Positions 1-11,290 are shown, numbered from the stretch's first letter. The stretch: DNA of 64,000 bases from Rhynchopus sp. YZ270_cl-10 (GCA_964035575.1 OZ037836.1:744001-808000), one strand, 5' to 3'. Translations and numbers: made by a program. The notes: generated from the sequence alone by a model not told the origin.

Positions 1-127
1 TAATGCGTATTAGGGTTTATGAGTCCTGCCCTGCACTAGAGAGAGTCGTATGGGCGCAAATAGTAGCGTGCTGAGCATAACACAGAGGTTGCGCTTCACT
101 GACCATGTCAGCAGGCTGGCTACATAC
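1..127 (-). other. Start of the 3'-terminal intron of copy A
   Basis: The minus strand reads GAG|GTATGT at 128/127, identical to the donors of copies B, C and D. No matching acceptor or terminal exon is found in 1-127, so the rest of the intron and the last exon should lie to the left of the window. Introns in the paralogs measure 252, 317 and 695 nt, so absence here is expected. Confidence 0.7.
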
Positions 128-3100
128 CTCGAACTTGCCCTTGAAAATGAGGGTCGTGACGTTGTTCCACAGTGTCGTAGGGTCCTTGCTGGCAGCCTCC
201 TCCAGCTGGTACATCCACTCGTCCATCTTCGACACATCGCGCAGCTCCAGCAGTTCAAACAAACACATCGGCTTCGGAAGCTTTTTGAACTTCGCCCCTT
301 CCACCACCTTCAACACAAACGACGTCTCCACCTCTGCATACACTACATGGTCCGTAAGCACACCAAACTCACGCTCCCTGCAGTACCGCTCCAGCGCATA
401 TGCCCACGAGATTGTAGGTGACAGGAACGAAAACCTGCGCATCACAGACGTGCCCATGTTCCCGACACGTCCCTCCCCAGTCACAACTGACGCTGTTATT
501 TCCACGCTGATCCTGCCTGCCATCTCACGACACATCTCAGCAGCACTGCACGCATACACTCGGTGACTTGCAACGTGTGTCGCGGCGTTGAACGAACACG
601 CGAACCTGTCACCTGTGAACGGCTCCGTCACACCCTTCTGCTTCGAGAACACATTAACAAAGGCCTCCAGCAGGTTCGAGTGCAGCTCCAGCACCTGTGA
701 ATCCGACTTCTTCGCACATTGTCCGTGGAAGTCCTTGATGTTCACGACTGTGTAGGAGAAGCGTTTCGAGGCGATTGCACACGTGAACGGATGCACAGGA
801 GCCTTCTCTTTGCGGGAAGACGCGCCGCACTTACGCGACAGAGAGGAGGCTTTCGAGCGGTGTGAAGTCGAGAGTGAGTCACTCATCTTGCTCTTTGATT
901 CATCCTCTTCGTCGCTCAACTCACTCAGTTCACCAAGCTGCACAGACTGCGGCATAAAGCTCTTGTACAGCTCCAGGTTCACAAGCATGCGCCCAATAGC
1001 ACGGTTCATCGTGCGCAGCTCACTGATGACCGACGTCTCGTCAGGAACGGTGCTGATCTTCAGCACCGCTGCCTTGGCCATAAGCACCGCAGTGTCCTCA
1101 AACGGACGTGTCAGCACGTTGTTGAAGAGCATGAACACCACAACAGACGCCATCACCAGCGCCACCATCACAAGGATCGTTCTGTTCGCCTTCTGCCGCA
1201 GTGCCTTGTTCGTGTTCTTCTCAAGAACGTCCAGATCCTGCAGTGTCCGCATGTTCGTCGCGTCGATCTTCCGCAGAATGTCCTCACGTGGGATCATCGT
1301 CGCAACGGTAAAGGGCTCCATCTCTCGTGTGTCGGAGTTTGTGTCAAACGTCCGTGTCTGCACAAGGAAGGACTTGCTCACGGGGTTGCGCCTCACTTCG
1401 TCAGAAGCATGCAGGAAGTGTGGCGTGTCTGGGAAGTACCTCCGCACAAAGGTCAGGCTGTCGATGCGACCCTTGAAGAACTGTCCCACGTAGAACGGGT
1501 TCGAATGCTTGCGTGTCCTGCTTCCCAGCTCTTCCCTACCACGTGAGTCAGTGCCGTAAGCATGAAGTGTGCCGTTCACGTACAAGCTGCAACGTCCACC
1601 ACCCATCACAGCTGTCACCGTTGTCCACGCACCCACAGGGAAGCCACGTCTCCCAAAGGCATCCACGTAAGGTGCTGTGCTGCACCCATACTGCAGAACA
1701 AACAGATAGATCTGCCCGTTCCCAAACAGACGGAAGTTCGTCTCCCCCACAAGCGAGTCTGTGAACAGACGAGGTGTGGTTGCACTTGGTGATGCTTCGT
1801 CGTACAGCACATCAGGCCTGATGCGCATGCTCACCATGAACTCCGTGTAGCGTGTGAAGTCTGGATGCAACATGCAATTTAGCACGGAGGCTGTGCTGCT
1901 TGAGTTAACACGCGAGGCAACACAACGACGTCCGTCTGCATGCACAAGCTCCGCATCGAACCCGTCGTACTTGCTCTTCCACGGCTTCCCTGCTGCACTC
2001 GCACGTGACCGCTCCACAACTGGCGCCTGCCGTGTCAGGTTCCTGTACACGTACTGCACCGTCGACCCGTCAAACTCAAGCACGTCCTTCCCACGCTGTC
2101 TGTCGTGCACAACACAGTTCCCACACCCACCGTCACGCACCTCCGTTTCCCAGTGGTGCATGCTCGTGTCCACAGCAGCACCGTTCTCCACACTGAACAT
2201 TGCGAGTGTTGTGTGCGGCGACTCTATCCAGTAATCAGCCTGGTCGAACTCCCCGTAGTGCTGCACCCATCTGTCCTCTGCTGGCGTTGCTGTTGCACCC
2301 GCGTCCAGGTAGCGTGCAAGGCCACTCACATGCATCGAAGGCGACTCGTCCACGGTGTACAGGGTGTAGACCTCCCTCATCAGGGGTGTGAACATTTTCG
2401 CCACGAATTCCCTGTCTCTTATCATCCCTGTGTTGAAGCCACCCAGAAGTGCTCTGTCGTGTCTGTCCACCACAAGCACAGTCATGTTCGCCAGGCTTGA
2501 GCCTCCAAGCCGTGCTGTGTCAATGGCCAAGGCAATGAAGCGATCAAGACTCTCCTGCACAGCAATCGTCCCGTGGTACGGCATTGTGCTTCCATCCATG
2601 TTCGACCCGGTCAGTGCCATGTAGGCAACAATCGGTGGTGTTGTGTGCCACGCTGCTGTGTACAGCTGCACACGTCCTGTCTTCCAGATCATCTTCTTGA
2701 CTCCGAACTGTGTGCCTCGTGTGACTGCGAGAGGATCGCCACCCAAGTTGCCGATGTACTCAGTGTTTGCGTTGATCGTGAATAAGGGATGAACGCGTGT
2801 GTGCCTTGGGTTTGGTTCCACCTCAGACCCGGGGAGTTGCCCGTATCCCAGCAGACCATACAGCCAACCAGCCTGTGTCTGCTCAACAGTCCCAACCACA
2901 CCGTCTGCTCGTTCCACGTCAGGTCTGTTGTCCGTCTTCAAACATTGTTCCTGTGTGCATCCCATGTAGAAGCCACGTGTGGTGAACACACGCACAAAAA
3001 ACTTGAAATGTGTCATAAACGAGTTTGTGTACATCTCAAAGAACTGTGCCTCGAACTGTGCCCAGCTCCCGTCGTAGTCCACACCCACAAAGCCGTTGTG

Positions 3101-4873
3101 TGTGATCATGACTCTGTCCTCCAATGCATTGAAGCCCACAGTCAGGCCGTCGAAGATCTTGTCCATCACAATCGTGCGTGTGATGTTCGACAGCTCAATC
3201 GTGTTCTGCTTCTCGGCAGCAAGAGAACTGTCGAGTGCCTTCCGCCCGTTCGCCGTTGCTGTGTCTGTTGAGTCCTGCCCTGCAACGTAGACAAGAGAGA
3301 ACGTCACAAGCGACGTGATCAGCAGCAGCGACACACTCACAGCCATGCTTGCCACCTTCAGCGGGATCGCAAACCCAGACACAGCCATCTCCTCAGGCAC
3401 CTCCACTGCATCACGGCGCTGTTTCACCACGATCCCCAACATCACCACTGCAGTCATCACAACCACCACAAGACACACAACCGTCACAGTGTCGGTCAGG
3501 TCCAGATCGTCAGACGTGTCCTCCTCCTCAGCAACGGCCGCTACCTGCAGTGGTGGCGCCGTCATGGGCACAGTGTCCGACCAGTTCCCGTCAGTGAACG
3601 TGAGTGCATCAAGTGAGTAGCCAACACCAGGAATGTGCCTTCCACCACCCCGTGCGATCCACGCCATGAACTGTGCCGTCACCTTGCGTCCCACTGTGTG
3701 CACAGGGATCCCGACACGCATTGAGAATGCTTTTATTTTTTGGTACTCTCTCGTGCCGTAACTTGTCATTGTCATTAAAACAAACGCCGTGGCACCACTT
3801 TGTTCAGCGTTCCGTACCTGCTGCACAAGCGGACAGGCACTTTGGTACGACGCAAAGACCATCTTCCCCTTGAGTGACGCAAAGTCTGAAGCAGCACAGC
3901 CCCCACGTGGCAGCTCTGTCGTGTACACTGCTTCGTCCTTCTGTGTCTCAAACGGAAGTGTCCGCACAAGCTGCAGAAGGGTCTCCCTCTTGCGTGGACG
4001 CAGGTCGTTCCCCATGACACACACGTGCTCTGCCTCACCAGGGATCCACATCGCAAGTGGACACTTCTCGCAGATGCGGTCCTGCTGTGCGTTGTCCACC
4101 ACTTTGCATGTGTCTGCACGGTCCATTTCGTTGTCGAAGCAGCCGTCCCACGGGTAGGTGTAGTCTTCTGGGTCGTCCAGGTAGTTCGGCGGCAGCTCAG
4201 CAGAGCACTCAAACTTGATGTGGCCACGGACCCTTGCCCCGCTGTTCACAGCTGCTGCAATGTAGTCGGTTTCGTGTCTGTCTGCGTGCAGGAATGGGAA
4301 TGTGGCTGCTTTCGTGGTGGTCACACCACCCAGTGAATAGCGCCTTTCGGTGCGGCTGGAGTCATGCAGAATACCCACAGCGGCACCTACTTGTTGCAGA
4401 AATTGTTGCTTGACAGCGTACTTGCAACCACCACGGTACACAAGCGCAATCTTCCCATCGTACACCTTCCCGTCACCCAAGGAGTAGTCACTTGCCTTGC
4501 ACCCACGATAGCTATTGGACTTGATGCTGTTGTTCCCCACCATAACAATGTCCATCTCCTTGTTGTTCAGTGGGTGGTATGCATCAATGTGCCCGTCGGG
4601 TGTCCACGGCTCGAACTTGTTGTCCGTGAGACACAGCCACATACCCGCCACCTCGGGCGGCTCTGTCACGACAAGCCGCACGGGACACTGGTAGTAGCAG
4701 TAGTCGTACAGCCGCCACGTGGTCTGGTTGCACATGATGTCCTTCCGCCAGCCGTTGTAAACGTATTCTGTGGGCATCTCGGGGATGAACTTGCGGAGGC
4801 AGTCTTCAGGCAGCAATGGACACTGCGGCTCTGCACCCCACGCAAGCAGCACCAGCACTGCTGCTGCCGACAT
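128..4873 (-). CDS. Receptor-like pseudo-adenylate cyclase, copy A (partial, last exon outside window)
   Basis: A large type I-start membrane protein; exon 1 has 1,582 codons. A signal peptide (MSAAAVLVLLAWG) is followed by a Cys-rich stretch and two protease-associated (PA) domains at about 120-222 and 322-415. Two close membrane spans lie at about 461-482 and 503-530. A long second extracellular region follows, with a LamG-like beta fold at about 1000-1145. TM3 is at about 1230-1252, then an acidic/Ser-rich linker and a class III cyclase-like domain at about 1365-1545. The cyclase fold is seen in TVVNIKDF, FTGDRF and ITASVVTGEGRVGN. The first metal Asp is Asn (VNIKD), and the transition-state Asn/Arg are replaced (PTISWAYAL), so catalysis is doubtful. 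The coding exon ends at GAG|GTATGT (128/127). Reading on gives a short unrelated tail to a stop at 17, judged to be intron. The start aligns with copies C and D. Confidence 0.85.
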
Positions 4874-5045
4874 TGTCTTGAAGTTGAGAGCGGACCTGCA
4901 CGTGGTGGTGTGGGAGTGTAGGGCCTAGGTCAAGTGGTGAAACGCACACACCTCGACCTTTGGGTGAAATGTGGCTCTACTCCAACCCGCAGAAATAGAA
5001 AAAGGAAGGGAGGGGTACGGTGTTCAATTTCCTTTTAGTTGAAAC
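4874..5045 (-). promoter_or_regulatory. 5' flank of copy A with polypyrimidine tract
   Basis: On the minus strand a C/T-rich tract (complement of about 4990-5020) precedes the start codon and is followed by several AG dinucleotides, a plausible spliced-leader acceptor region. The motif AATTGAACACCGTACCCC (5015-5033 complement) recurs upstream of copy B and, in inverted orientation, at 44529-44552. The segment CACCACGTGCAGG just before the ATG is shared with copies B and D. Confidence 0.5.
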
Positions 5046-5391
5046 TAATATCTGAGTTCAAGCTAGTCTGAGTGAGAAAGCGAAAATCAGAAAAAGAACT
5101 TTTTGTTCATCGCACCAAATTTTTTGTGGAGTGTGTAGACCATGCTGTCCTCTAAATCCGGTTTGCGATTTGGGATTTTCTATAAGAAAATTTTATAGGA
5201 AAATTTTATTTTTGCAGGTGAAAAAATTTTCGTATAGATAAGGGGCAGTGTCTTTTTGAAATGGGGGCGCCCGGGGGGGTCAAAAGAGTGAATGGTAGAA
5301 ACGTGGTTGAACCACGGGAATTCCCTGGGAAACTGGGTTGCTGACCGCACCATGAAATCCCAGGCTGTACCCTAAATTTTTTTTGCCTGCG
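5046..5391. other. AT-rich spacer, no gene seen
   Basis: Low-complexity A/T-rich DNA between the copy A 5' flank and the nested foldback elements. It contains short A/T inverted repeats (around 5180-5210) but no convincing coding sequence. Confidence 0.4.
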
Positions 5392-5613
5392 CATAGTTCG
5401 TAGTCCGCCGGAGTCCGCCAAAAAAAATTTCACCAAGACCCGCCCGAGTTGAGACGGACCTGAGACGGACCTGAGACGGACTCAGGCAAACTCCGCCCGA
5501 GTCCGCCCGAGTCCGTCTCAGGTCCGTCTCAACTCGGGCGGACCTGAGACGGACTCGGGCGGACTCAGGCGGACTCGGGCGGAGTTCGCCCGAGTTGGGG
5601 TACGAACACCCTC

Positions 5614-5948
5614 CATGGTTGTACAAAGTACTCGAAGAGTATCGAGTACTCGAAAACGAAAAAAATAGGCCACTCGACACTCGAGTACTCGCCCGACCCA
5701 TTTTTTTTTCTCTTCAATTTACTCGTTCTGGCACTCGAGTACTCGAACGAGTGAAAAAAGTGGGGGGAAAAAAAAACAGTACTCGGCCGAGTACTCGAGA
5801 CTTTTTTCTACTCGTTCGAGTACTCGAGTGCCAGAACGAGTAAATTGAAGAGAAAAAAAAATGGGTCGGGCGAGTACTCGAGTGTCGAGTGGCCTATTTT
5901 TTTCGTTTTCGAGTACTCGATACTCTTCGAGTACTTTGTACAACCATG
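5614..5948. repeat. Near-perfect palindrome of GAGTACTCG motifs
   Basis: Arms of about 147 bp (5614-5760 and 5801-5948) surround a spacer of about 40 bp that is itself palindromic (GTACTCGGCCGAGTAC). Both ends read CATGGTTGTACAAAG in inverted orientation. The arms are dominated by ACTCGAGTACTCG. It sits at the inner edge of the left arm of element X and has no counterpart in the right arm, so it is probably a separate insertion. Confidence 0.8.
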
Positions 5949-6070
5949 ACCCTCACTCCATTTTCCACCTTGGGATGCTGCCCCATCCCTCAAATAAAAG
6001 TTTCGCCCACCCCATCCCCAGTAAACCATTTGCGCAGGGAGTTGTTTGTATTTTAATTTTTGTATTATTC

Positions 6071-7164
6071 ATACAATGCAACGAGGCCGGGTACGCCTGA
6101 AAATACTCATATCTGGAAAATATATCTGAGGCGTGCCTGAGGCGTCACTGAGGCGTGCCTGAGGCGTACTCGGGATTAGTTACGTTTAAGTACGCCTCAG
6201 GCACGCCTGAGTATATAACAACGCATACTTGCGTTCCAGGCGCCTGGTGTGTATTTTTTCCCCGCAAAAAGGGCCTCTGATGCATTTCCGGAGCGATCTG
6301 AAAAAATTCCGGGGTCGGACAATTTTTTTAGCAAAAAATGCGTGACTTTAAGTTTGTACCAAAAATCAGGGGAAAGTATACCCGGTTTCATATTTCTGCT
6401 GATATATAAAATTATTACGCACAGGTCATCACGTTTCTAAGGCATGCCATGTATTTCCTCCGCCCTCTGAAATGTGCTGAAATGAACTTTCGGTGTCCTG
6501 CTGAGAAAATTGCGGGGTCGCAAGATATTTTTAGTGGAAAAATATCATGGTTACTGCTTAGAGTAAACCGCCTCTTAAAAAGAGGCTTCGCAGAAGATGG
6601 CATACCTCGGGTATGTGTAAAAAAGTCCGTTGGTCACCCCATAGTTGTACTAAAAATAGAGCTGTGGTCTGTGGATCAAGGAGGCCTGTGGAAAATTCTG
6701 GGATCTCGATGGGATCTCTCTAGTGTTAGAGGGTCCAGCCTTGTGTGAGCCTCTTCCGTCTTGCATCAAGTTGGGCCCCGAAGATCCCCAGTCGAAAAGC
6801 ACCTCCGAGATTTGTTTCCAATGATTCTTGAATCAATGAAATACCCGAAGGTACCACCAAAATATATATCATCAGCACTAAAGCTAGCGAACCCTTTTCG
6901 TTTTTTCGACTCGCTCGGCCCAGAGGCACATTTTTCATCGTGCGACCCCGCATTTTAAAGACTTCGCTACCTCTGAATCGAAAACCACAAAATTTGGGGG
7001 TAAATACTTTTTTGTTCATGACCAAAATGCTGGTAAGAAATATAAATATACTCAGGCGTGCCTGAGGCGTACTTAAACGTAACTAATCCCGAGTACGCCT
7101 CAGGCACGCCTGAGTATTTATTTTCAGGCCTTGGCGAGGCCGACTCGGCCTCGTTGCATTGTAT
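6071..7164. mobile_element. Foldback element Y, inserted in X
   Basis: Inverted ends ATACAATGCAACGAGGCC at 6071 and complement ending at 7164. The subterminal arms are arrays of TACGCCTCAGGCACGCCTGAG (6090-6215 and 7050-7120). The roughly 800-bp interior shows no recognised gene. It is a separate unit in the loop of X. Confidence 0.6.
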
Positions 7165-7182
7165 GATTATTATCATTGTTAT

Positions 7183-8526
7183 AAATATACATAGCGCTCT
7201 ATTTAGAGTATTAGGGTATACTTAGAGTCTGGGATTTTGGGCCAAGTCAGTTAGAGTCCAGTTAGAGTATAATTAGAGTCGCTTTTCTTCAATTAGGCTG
7301 TAATTAGGGTGCAGTTAGAGCATAATTAGACTCTAACTACACTCTAATTATAGTCTAATTAGAGTAAAACAACAGGCTTCTTGTAGGTGCAAACGCCGTA
7401 AGGAACCGGTTCCCCTAAGGTTCCTCTGTAGGACCCAGGTGCCCAGGTACCCACATAGCTGAAAATAAGACTTGGGGAACCGAGTTCTCAGCCGGACTGG
7501 GACACAATATGTGAAGGCGCTGTGGGTCCGCCTGAAAGCGGGTCGGGGACCCGGTCGCGGGAGGGTGGGGGCCTAGTCCTAGTCCTACTGTACCTAGTAC
7601 CCAGTACCGGGACTCGGGACCCGGCTTATTCTCAGCTATGGGTACCCAGGTACTCAAACCCGCGCAGTGGCACATGCCCTCAAGTGTGAGTGACCCACAC
7701 ATTAGGGAATGCGATGCAAAAACTCTATGTGCACCTTCGGTGCAACGCCGCAGACAGGCCAAGCAGCGTTGGACTCAGAGGAATGCCTGCTGTGCAGGTA
7801 TCAAACATGAGAACCAACTCCCAGCAACAAGGGGCGCCTTTTGGCGGGCGTTATTGAAGGTGTTTCGGGTGCAAAGTTTTCTACAAATGTTGATGCGCGG
7901 GTACAGAAGTGGTGTCTTGTTCTTTCATCTGTAGGAATGTAAATGTCAATCGAATTTAACTACCACTAAGGGGTCGAAGGGGTAATCCCAGTATCAACGG
8001 CTGTGTTGACGGGAAATCTATAGCGAGCATACGTTCATTTCATCCGAAGAAATACTACTTATGAACCCAGGAGAGATCCAAGCCTGAACGCGCTGAACAA
8101 CTACCCGCGATTGACTTAGATGTTATACCAAAGAGAATTCATAACAAAACAACACCCTGCCCCATACACTAAATAGCCATGCTTCAAGTGCATGCCCTGG
8201 GCCAAAATTCCTGTGCTAAAAAGGCAACAAGACCATCCACAAGGAGTGTGAATTGTGCACTGGTTTTCTGGGGGAACAAACAATATTTTCTTGTGTCTGG
8301 TTCTCTGCAAGCAGAGAACAGACTTTCTGGATTACAAAGTCGAATTTCTTGCACTAGCTATGCCCCCTGGGTTGATGGCTATAGCATTGGTTGATGTGTC
8401 CCTCTTTAGTGACCCTCTTATAAGACTCTAATTAGAGTTCAGTTAGAGTTTTAAAGACTCTAATTATACTCTAACTGCCGACTCTAATGATCTAATTAGA
8501 GTCTAATTAGAGCGCTATGTATAAAT
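7183..8526. mobile_element. Foldback element Z, inserted in X
   Basis: The ends are inverted copies around ATACATAGCGCTCT (7186 and complement near 8522). The arms are built from degenerate TCTAATTAGAG / AGTTAGAGT repeats (7195-7370 and 8415-8515). The interior carries one copy of a dispersed repeat (7735-8395). Confidence 0.6.
7735..8395 (+). repeat. Dispersed repeat family R1, copy 1
   Basis: Shares blocks with 46262-46560 (same strand) and, inverted, with 32835-33610. Common blocks include GGACTCAGAGGAATGC, GAGAACCAACTCCCAGCAAC, the segment with AACAACACCCTGCCCCATAC, and (in the inverted copy) the block around TTCTTGCACTAGCTATG. No coding function is apparent; probably the body of a non-autonomous element. 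Confidence 0.6.
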
Positions 8527-8863
8527 GTAATAATATTATATACCTGGATATTACCAGCTATATAATTCAAAAATATAATACAAACAACTCCCTGCGCAAA
8601 TGGTGTACTTTTCGCTTTCTTCATAGACATTGGGATGGGGTGGGTGAAAATTTTGCATTTGCTGAGGGATGGGGCAGTATCCCGAGGTGGAAAATGGAGT
8701 GAGGGTGGTCGTACCCCAGCTCGGGCCCGAGTCCGCCCGAGTCCGCCGGAGTCCGCCCGACTCGGGCGGACTCCGGCGGACCTGAGACGGACTTTCAAAG
8801 TCCGCCAAAAGTCCGTCTCGACTCGGGCGGACTCGGGCGGACTCCGGCGGACTACGAACTATG

Positions 8864-8990
8864 CCTGCGGCGCCATTTTTCCTTTTTTGCTCCGCAAAAA
8901 AGGGTTCGTTGAGTGACTCTGTCGTGTAAAAAGCTAGATTTTTACACCCTGCCCTAAATTTTTTTCGCCTGCGGCGCCATTTTATATACA
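8864..8990. repeat. GCCTGCGGCGCCATTTT repeat pair, copy 1
   Basis: The motif GCCTGCGGCGCCATTTT occurs twice about 107 bp apart (8863 and 8970), with TTTTGCTCCGCAAAAAA and GGGTTCGTTGAGTGA between. The same arrangement recurs at 10615-10770, and single copies lie near 31230 and, altered, 5385. Confidence 0.6.
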
Positions 8991-10033
8991 GTTCCCTATG
9001 TTCTCAATGTCTTCCCTGTTCAGCAGTGCTGGAAATAATATTGGGCAACAAAACAAGCTGACCCCCTTGAAATCTGGATTCCTGGATAAGACACTGGGGT
9101 GGGGGAAGAGAAAAATATGACCATCCGCACTGCGGCCCTACAACAGCAAAAAAAATATCTTCTCCAGTTGTGCGCGAAAATTTTTCGCGCGCAGCGCGAA
9201 ATTTTTTTTTTCTATAAGAAAATTTTGCGATTTGAAAATCAGAAAATCCCTGATTTTTCCCCGATTTAAGGACATGCTTGGTGTAGACAAAAATCAAAAA
9301 CCTTCTGTGAATAAGTTGTGTCGTGTTTACATCACTCTCAGCAAAAAATTCGGGCACACTCAGATATGTTTTCATTTCCTCCTCTCCAACCTTTGCAAAG
9401 CAGTTGCCTCAAAAAAAGTATTTTCATCATAATATTAATTATGCAATCAATAAGTTGATGGTATATGGTGAGGGATCAACAAAAATGATCCCATCTTTCT
9501 TTGTATGGCGTATGTTGTGCAAAACGTAGAAAAGTAAAGTAAACAAGTTGAAACTTCAGTAGATTGGTTTCTGACATTAACCCTGTTTTCAGTCCAAAGA
9601 ATCATACAGTTGTATTCGAAAGGGTGGACATCTTCAGTGATTTCCCTTTAGATGGTGGGTGAATGTCGTGAAGGCTGCAGTGTGTAAGTAAAGTATTCCG
9701 TGCAATTGCTTCCAATCCAAACAAATACCAGCACATCCTGTTTGTGTATCAGATAGAAAACCTCAGCAAACACAGAAGAAAGAGAAATAAAATAAAAAGC
9801 AAAAATAGAAAAGTGAAAAACATTTAAAAAAAAAAAACAAATAAAAAAAATATTGAGAACACACCACCATCATGCTTTACCTCACCCTGAGTTTGGTGAG
9901 AACAAGACTGATGAAAATGGAGTGACAACGTGTACATACATCTCTGAGAAAAGACATGTACAGACCTGTCCCGACACGGCACAAATATTTGAGTCACAGT
10001 TATGTGAACTGCAACAGTGGAACAAAGAAACCA
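8991..10033. other. AT-rich spacer, no gene seen
   Basis: A/T-rich DNA with several homopolymer A runs (for example 9826-9850). A short palindrome around AAAATTTTTCGCGCGCAGCGCGAAATTTT (two halves, 9176-9210) is visible. Short open frames here lack coding character. Confidence 0.4.
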
Positions 10034-10186
10034 CACGGTGGCCAGGTTGAGCGGGAGAGAGTAAAAAATTTGACGTTTTTTTGGGAGAGCGTATGCTCAC
10101 CCAGACACTTCTCCCGCGGAAGATCAATTCTCAACTATTATTTTCGTCCACTTTTGACGCTCTCCCACATCAACCTGGCCACCGTG
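10034..10186. mobile_element. Short MITE, family M1, copy 1
   Basis: About 153 bp with inverted ends CACGGTGGCCAGGTTGA and its complement TCAACCTGGCCACCGTG, extended by GGGAGAG..GT / AC..CTCTCCC. A second copy with the same ends lies at 25188-25332. No coding capacity and no clear target-site duplication could be fixed. Confidence 0.7.
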
Positions 10187-10614
10187 CAGGTGGCACCACA
10201 AGCAAGGAGGAGGGAATTGCACCTTCGTCTACGTGTCCCGAAATGAATACAGAGGTAGAGAGAACATGATGAAATCACCAACAAGTTATGCTGGAGCAGG
10301 TTGGTGGTCAAGAACGGCAGACAACAGCAGTTGACGCTCGGCTTGCACAGTGTAAGACAAATTGTTTTTGTTTTGTTTTCAGTGCTCTCAAGATCCTCCA
10401 CGTAGGGGAGGATATTTCCTCCAGGGGCTTTTTTTTTTTTTTTTCAGGCTTTTTTGGTGGAGGATTTCCTCCATTTTTTTTTTTTTTTTTTGGCGGGCTC
10501 GGGTGGAGGATTATCCTCCTAGGGGTTTTATAGTGGGGAGTCACTTTGTCTCCCCCGAGGGAGCCAATATTTTCCCGAGCCTGTATGCACCGTACAGGGC
10601 TGCACCTTAAAAAA
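10187..10614. other. Spacer with GGAGGAT..ATCCTCC hairpins
   Basis: Contains a cluster of short inverted motifs GGAGGATATTTCCTCC, GGAGGATTTCCTCC and GGAGGATTATCCTCC separated by long T runs (10405-10530). No gene recognised. Confidence 0.4.
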
Positions 10615-10770
10615 AATTTGCCTGCGGCGCCATTTTCATTTTTTGCTACTCAAAAAAAGGGTTCGTTGAGTGATTCTGTGTAAAAGGAAGCATTTTTACA
10701 CCGTACCCTAATTTTTTTTCGCCTGCGGCGCCATTTATATTAATTTTTTTGCTCCGCAAAAAAATAGAGT
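10615..10770. repeat. GCCTGCGGCGCCATTTT repeat pair, copy 2
   Basis: Two GCCTGCGGCGCCATTT motifs about 100 bp apart, with GGGTTCGTTGAGTGA between and TTTGCTCCGCAAAAAAA after the second, matching 8864-8990. Confidence 0.6.
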
Positions 10771-11109
10771 TGGCAATGTCTTTGGATACCCTTGCATTTT
10801 TCAGCCAAAAAATACAACTTGACCAAAGCTGCAAAAATTTTGTCGTTTTTTTTAAAATAACCCGCCGTTGCATCAGCCCCTGCTTCTGGAAGACGTATTG
10901 GTTTTGTACGGTTCGTGGAGCGTATGGTGCAAGAGAAAGGATTAGGTTTCCGTTTTTTATTATCTCGCAAAATTGACCGCCTCTCCGCTCTGTGGCTGTC
11001 AGGGAGGCGCGCGCGAAGCGCGCGACGACCGCTTGTTGCGGGGGGGAAAAATTTTTTTTTTGGGGGTTTTTTTGCAAAAATAAAATCCTCCTCATTTCGA
11101 AAATCATAT

Positions 11110-11290
11110 TATTTATAGTTTTCTTGTTTATGACAAAGACAAGACAACGTAAGAGCAACACGCCGATTGGATGTGTGCTGATAGAGCAAAAAGAAGCATG
11201 TATTCATGCTCCAGAGGGAGGGATCAAAGAAACGTATAAAAAAAAACGCCACGTCGAGCGTGTCAGGACTATCGTCAGAAAAAAAAAACA
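11110..11290 (+). repeat. Fragment related to the retroelement tail (57027-57180)
   Basis: Blocks such as GCATGTATTCATGCTCC, AGAGGGAGGGATCA and ACAAAGACAAGA..AACGTAAGA match 57027-57180, a non-coding part of the YR retroelement unit at 56797-63919. Read as a diverged fossil fragment of that element family. Confidence 0.5.

Larger units (their letters stand above)
5392..8863. mobile_element. Foldback element X (outer of three nested inverted-repeat elements)
   Basis: The ends are inverted copies: CATAGTTCGTAGTCCGCCGG at 5392 and its complement ending at 8863. The arms contain arrays of a degenerate GGACTCGGGC / GACCTGAGAC repeat (5400-5590 and 8720-8850) followed by an inverted non-repetitive arm (about 5948-6060 against 8565-8712). 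The loop holds elements Y and Z. Long terminal inverted repeats made of short tandem repeats are the hallmark of foldback transposons; no transposase reading frame is seen inside. Boundaries are approximate. Confidence 0.65.

Noticed and set aside
17-127. Short C-terminal tail of copy A reading past GTATGT
   Set aside because: Tails of the four copies are unrelated after the donor, while a conserved last exon exists downstream in B, C and D; treated as intron.
1854-2234. Plus-strand frames across all four receptor genes
   Set aside because: Antisense shadows of conserved coding sequence, recurring at the same relative place in each paralog.
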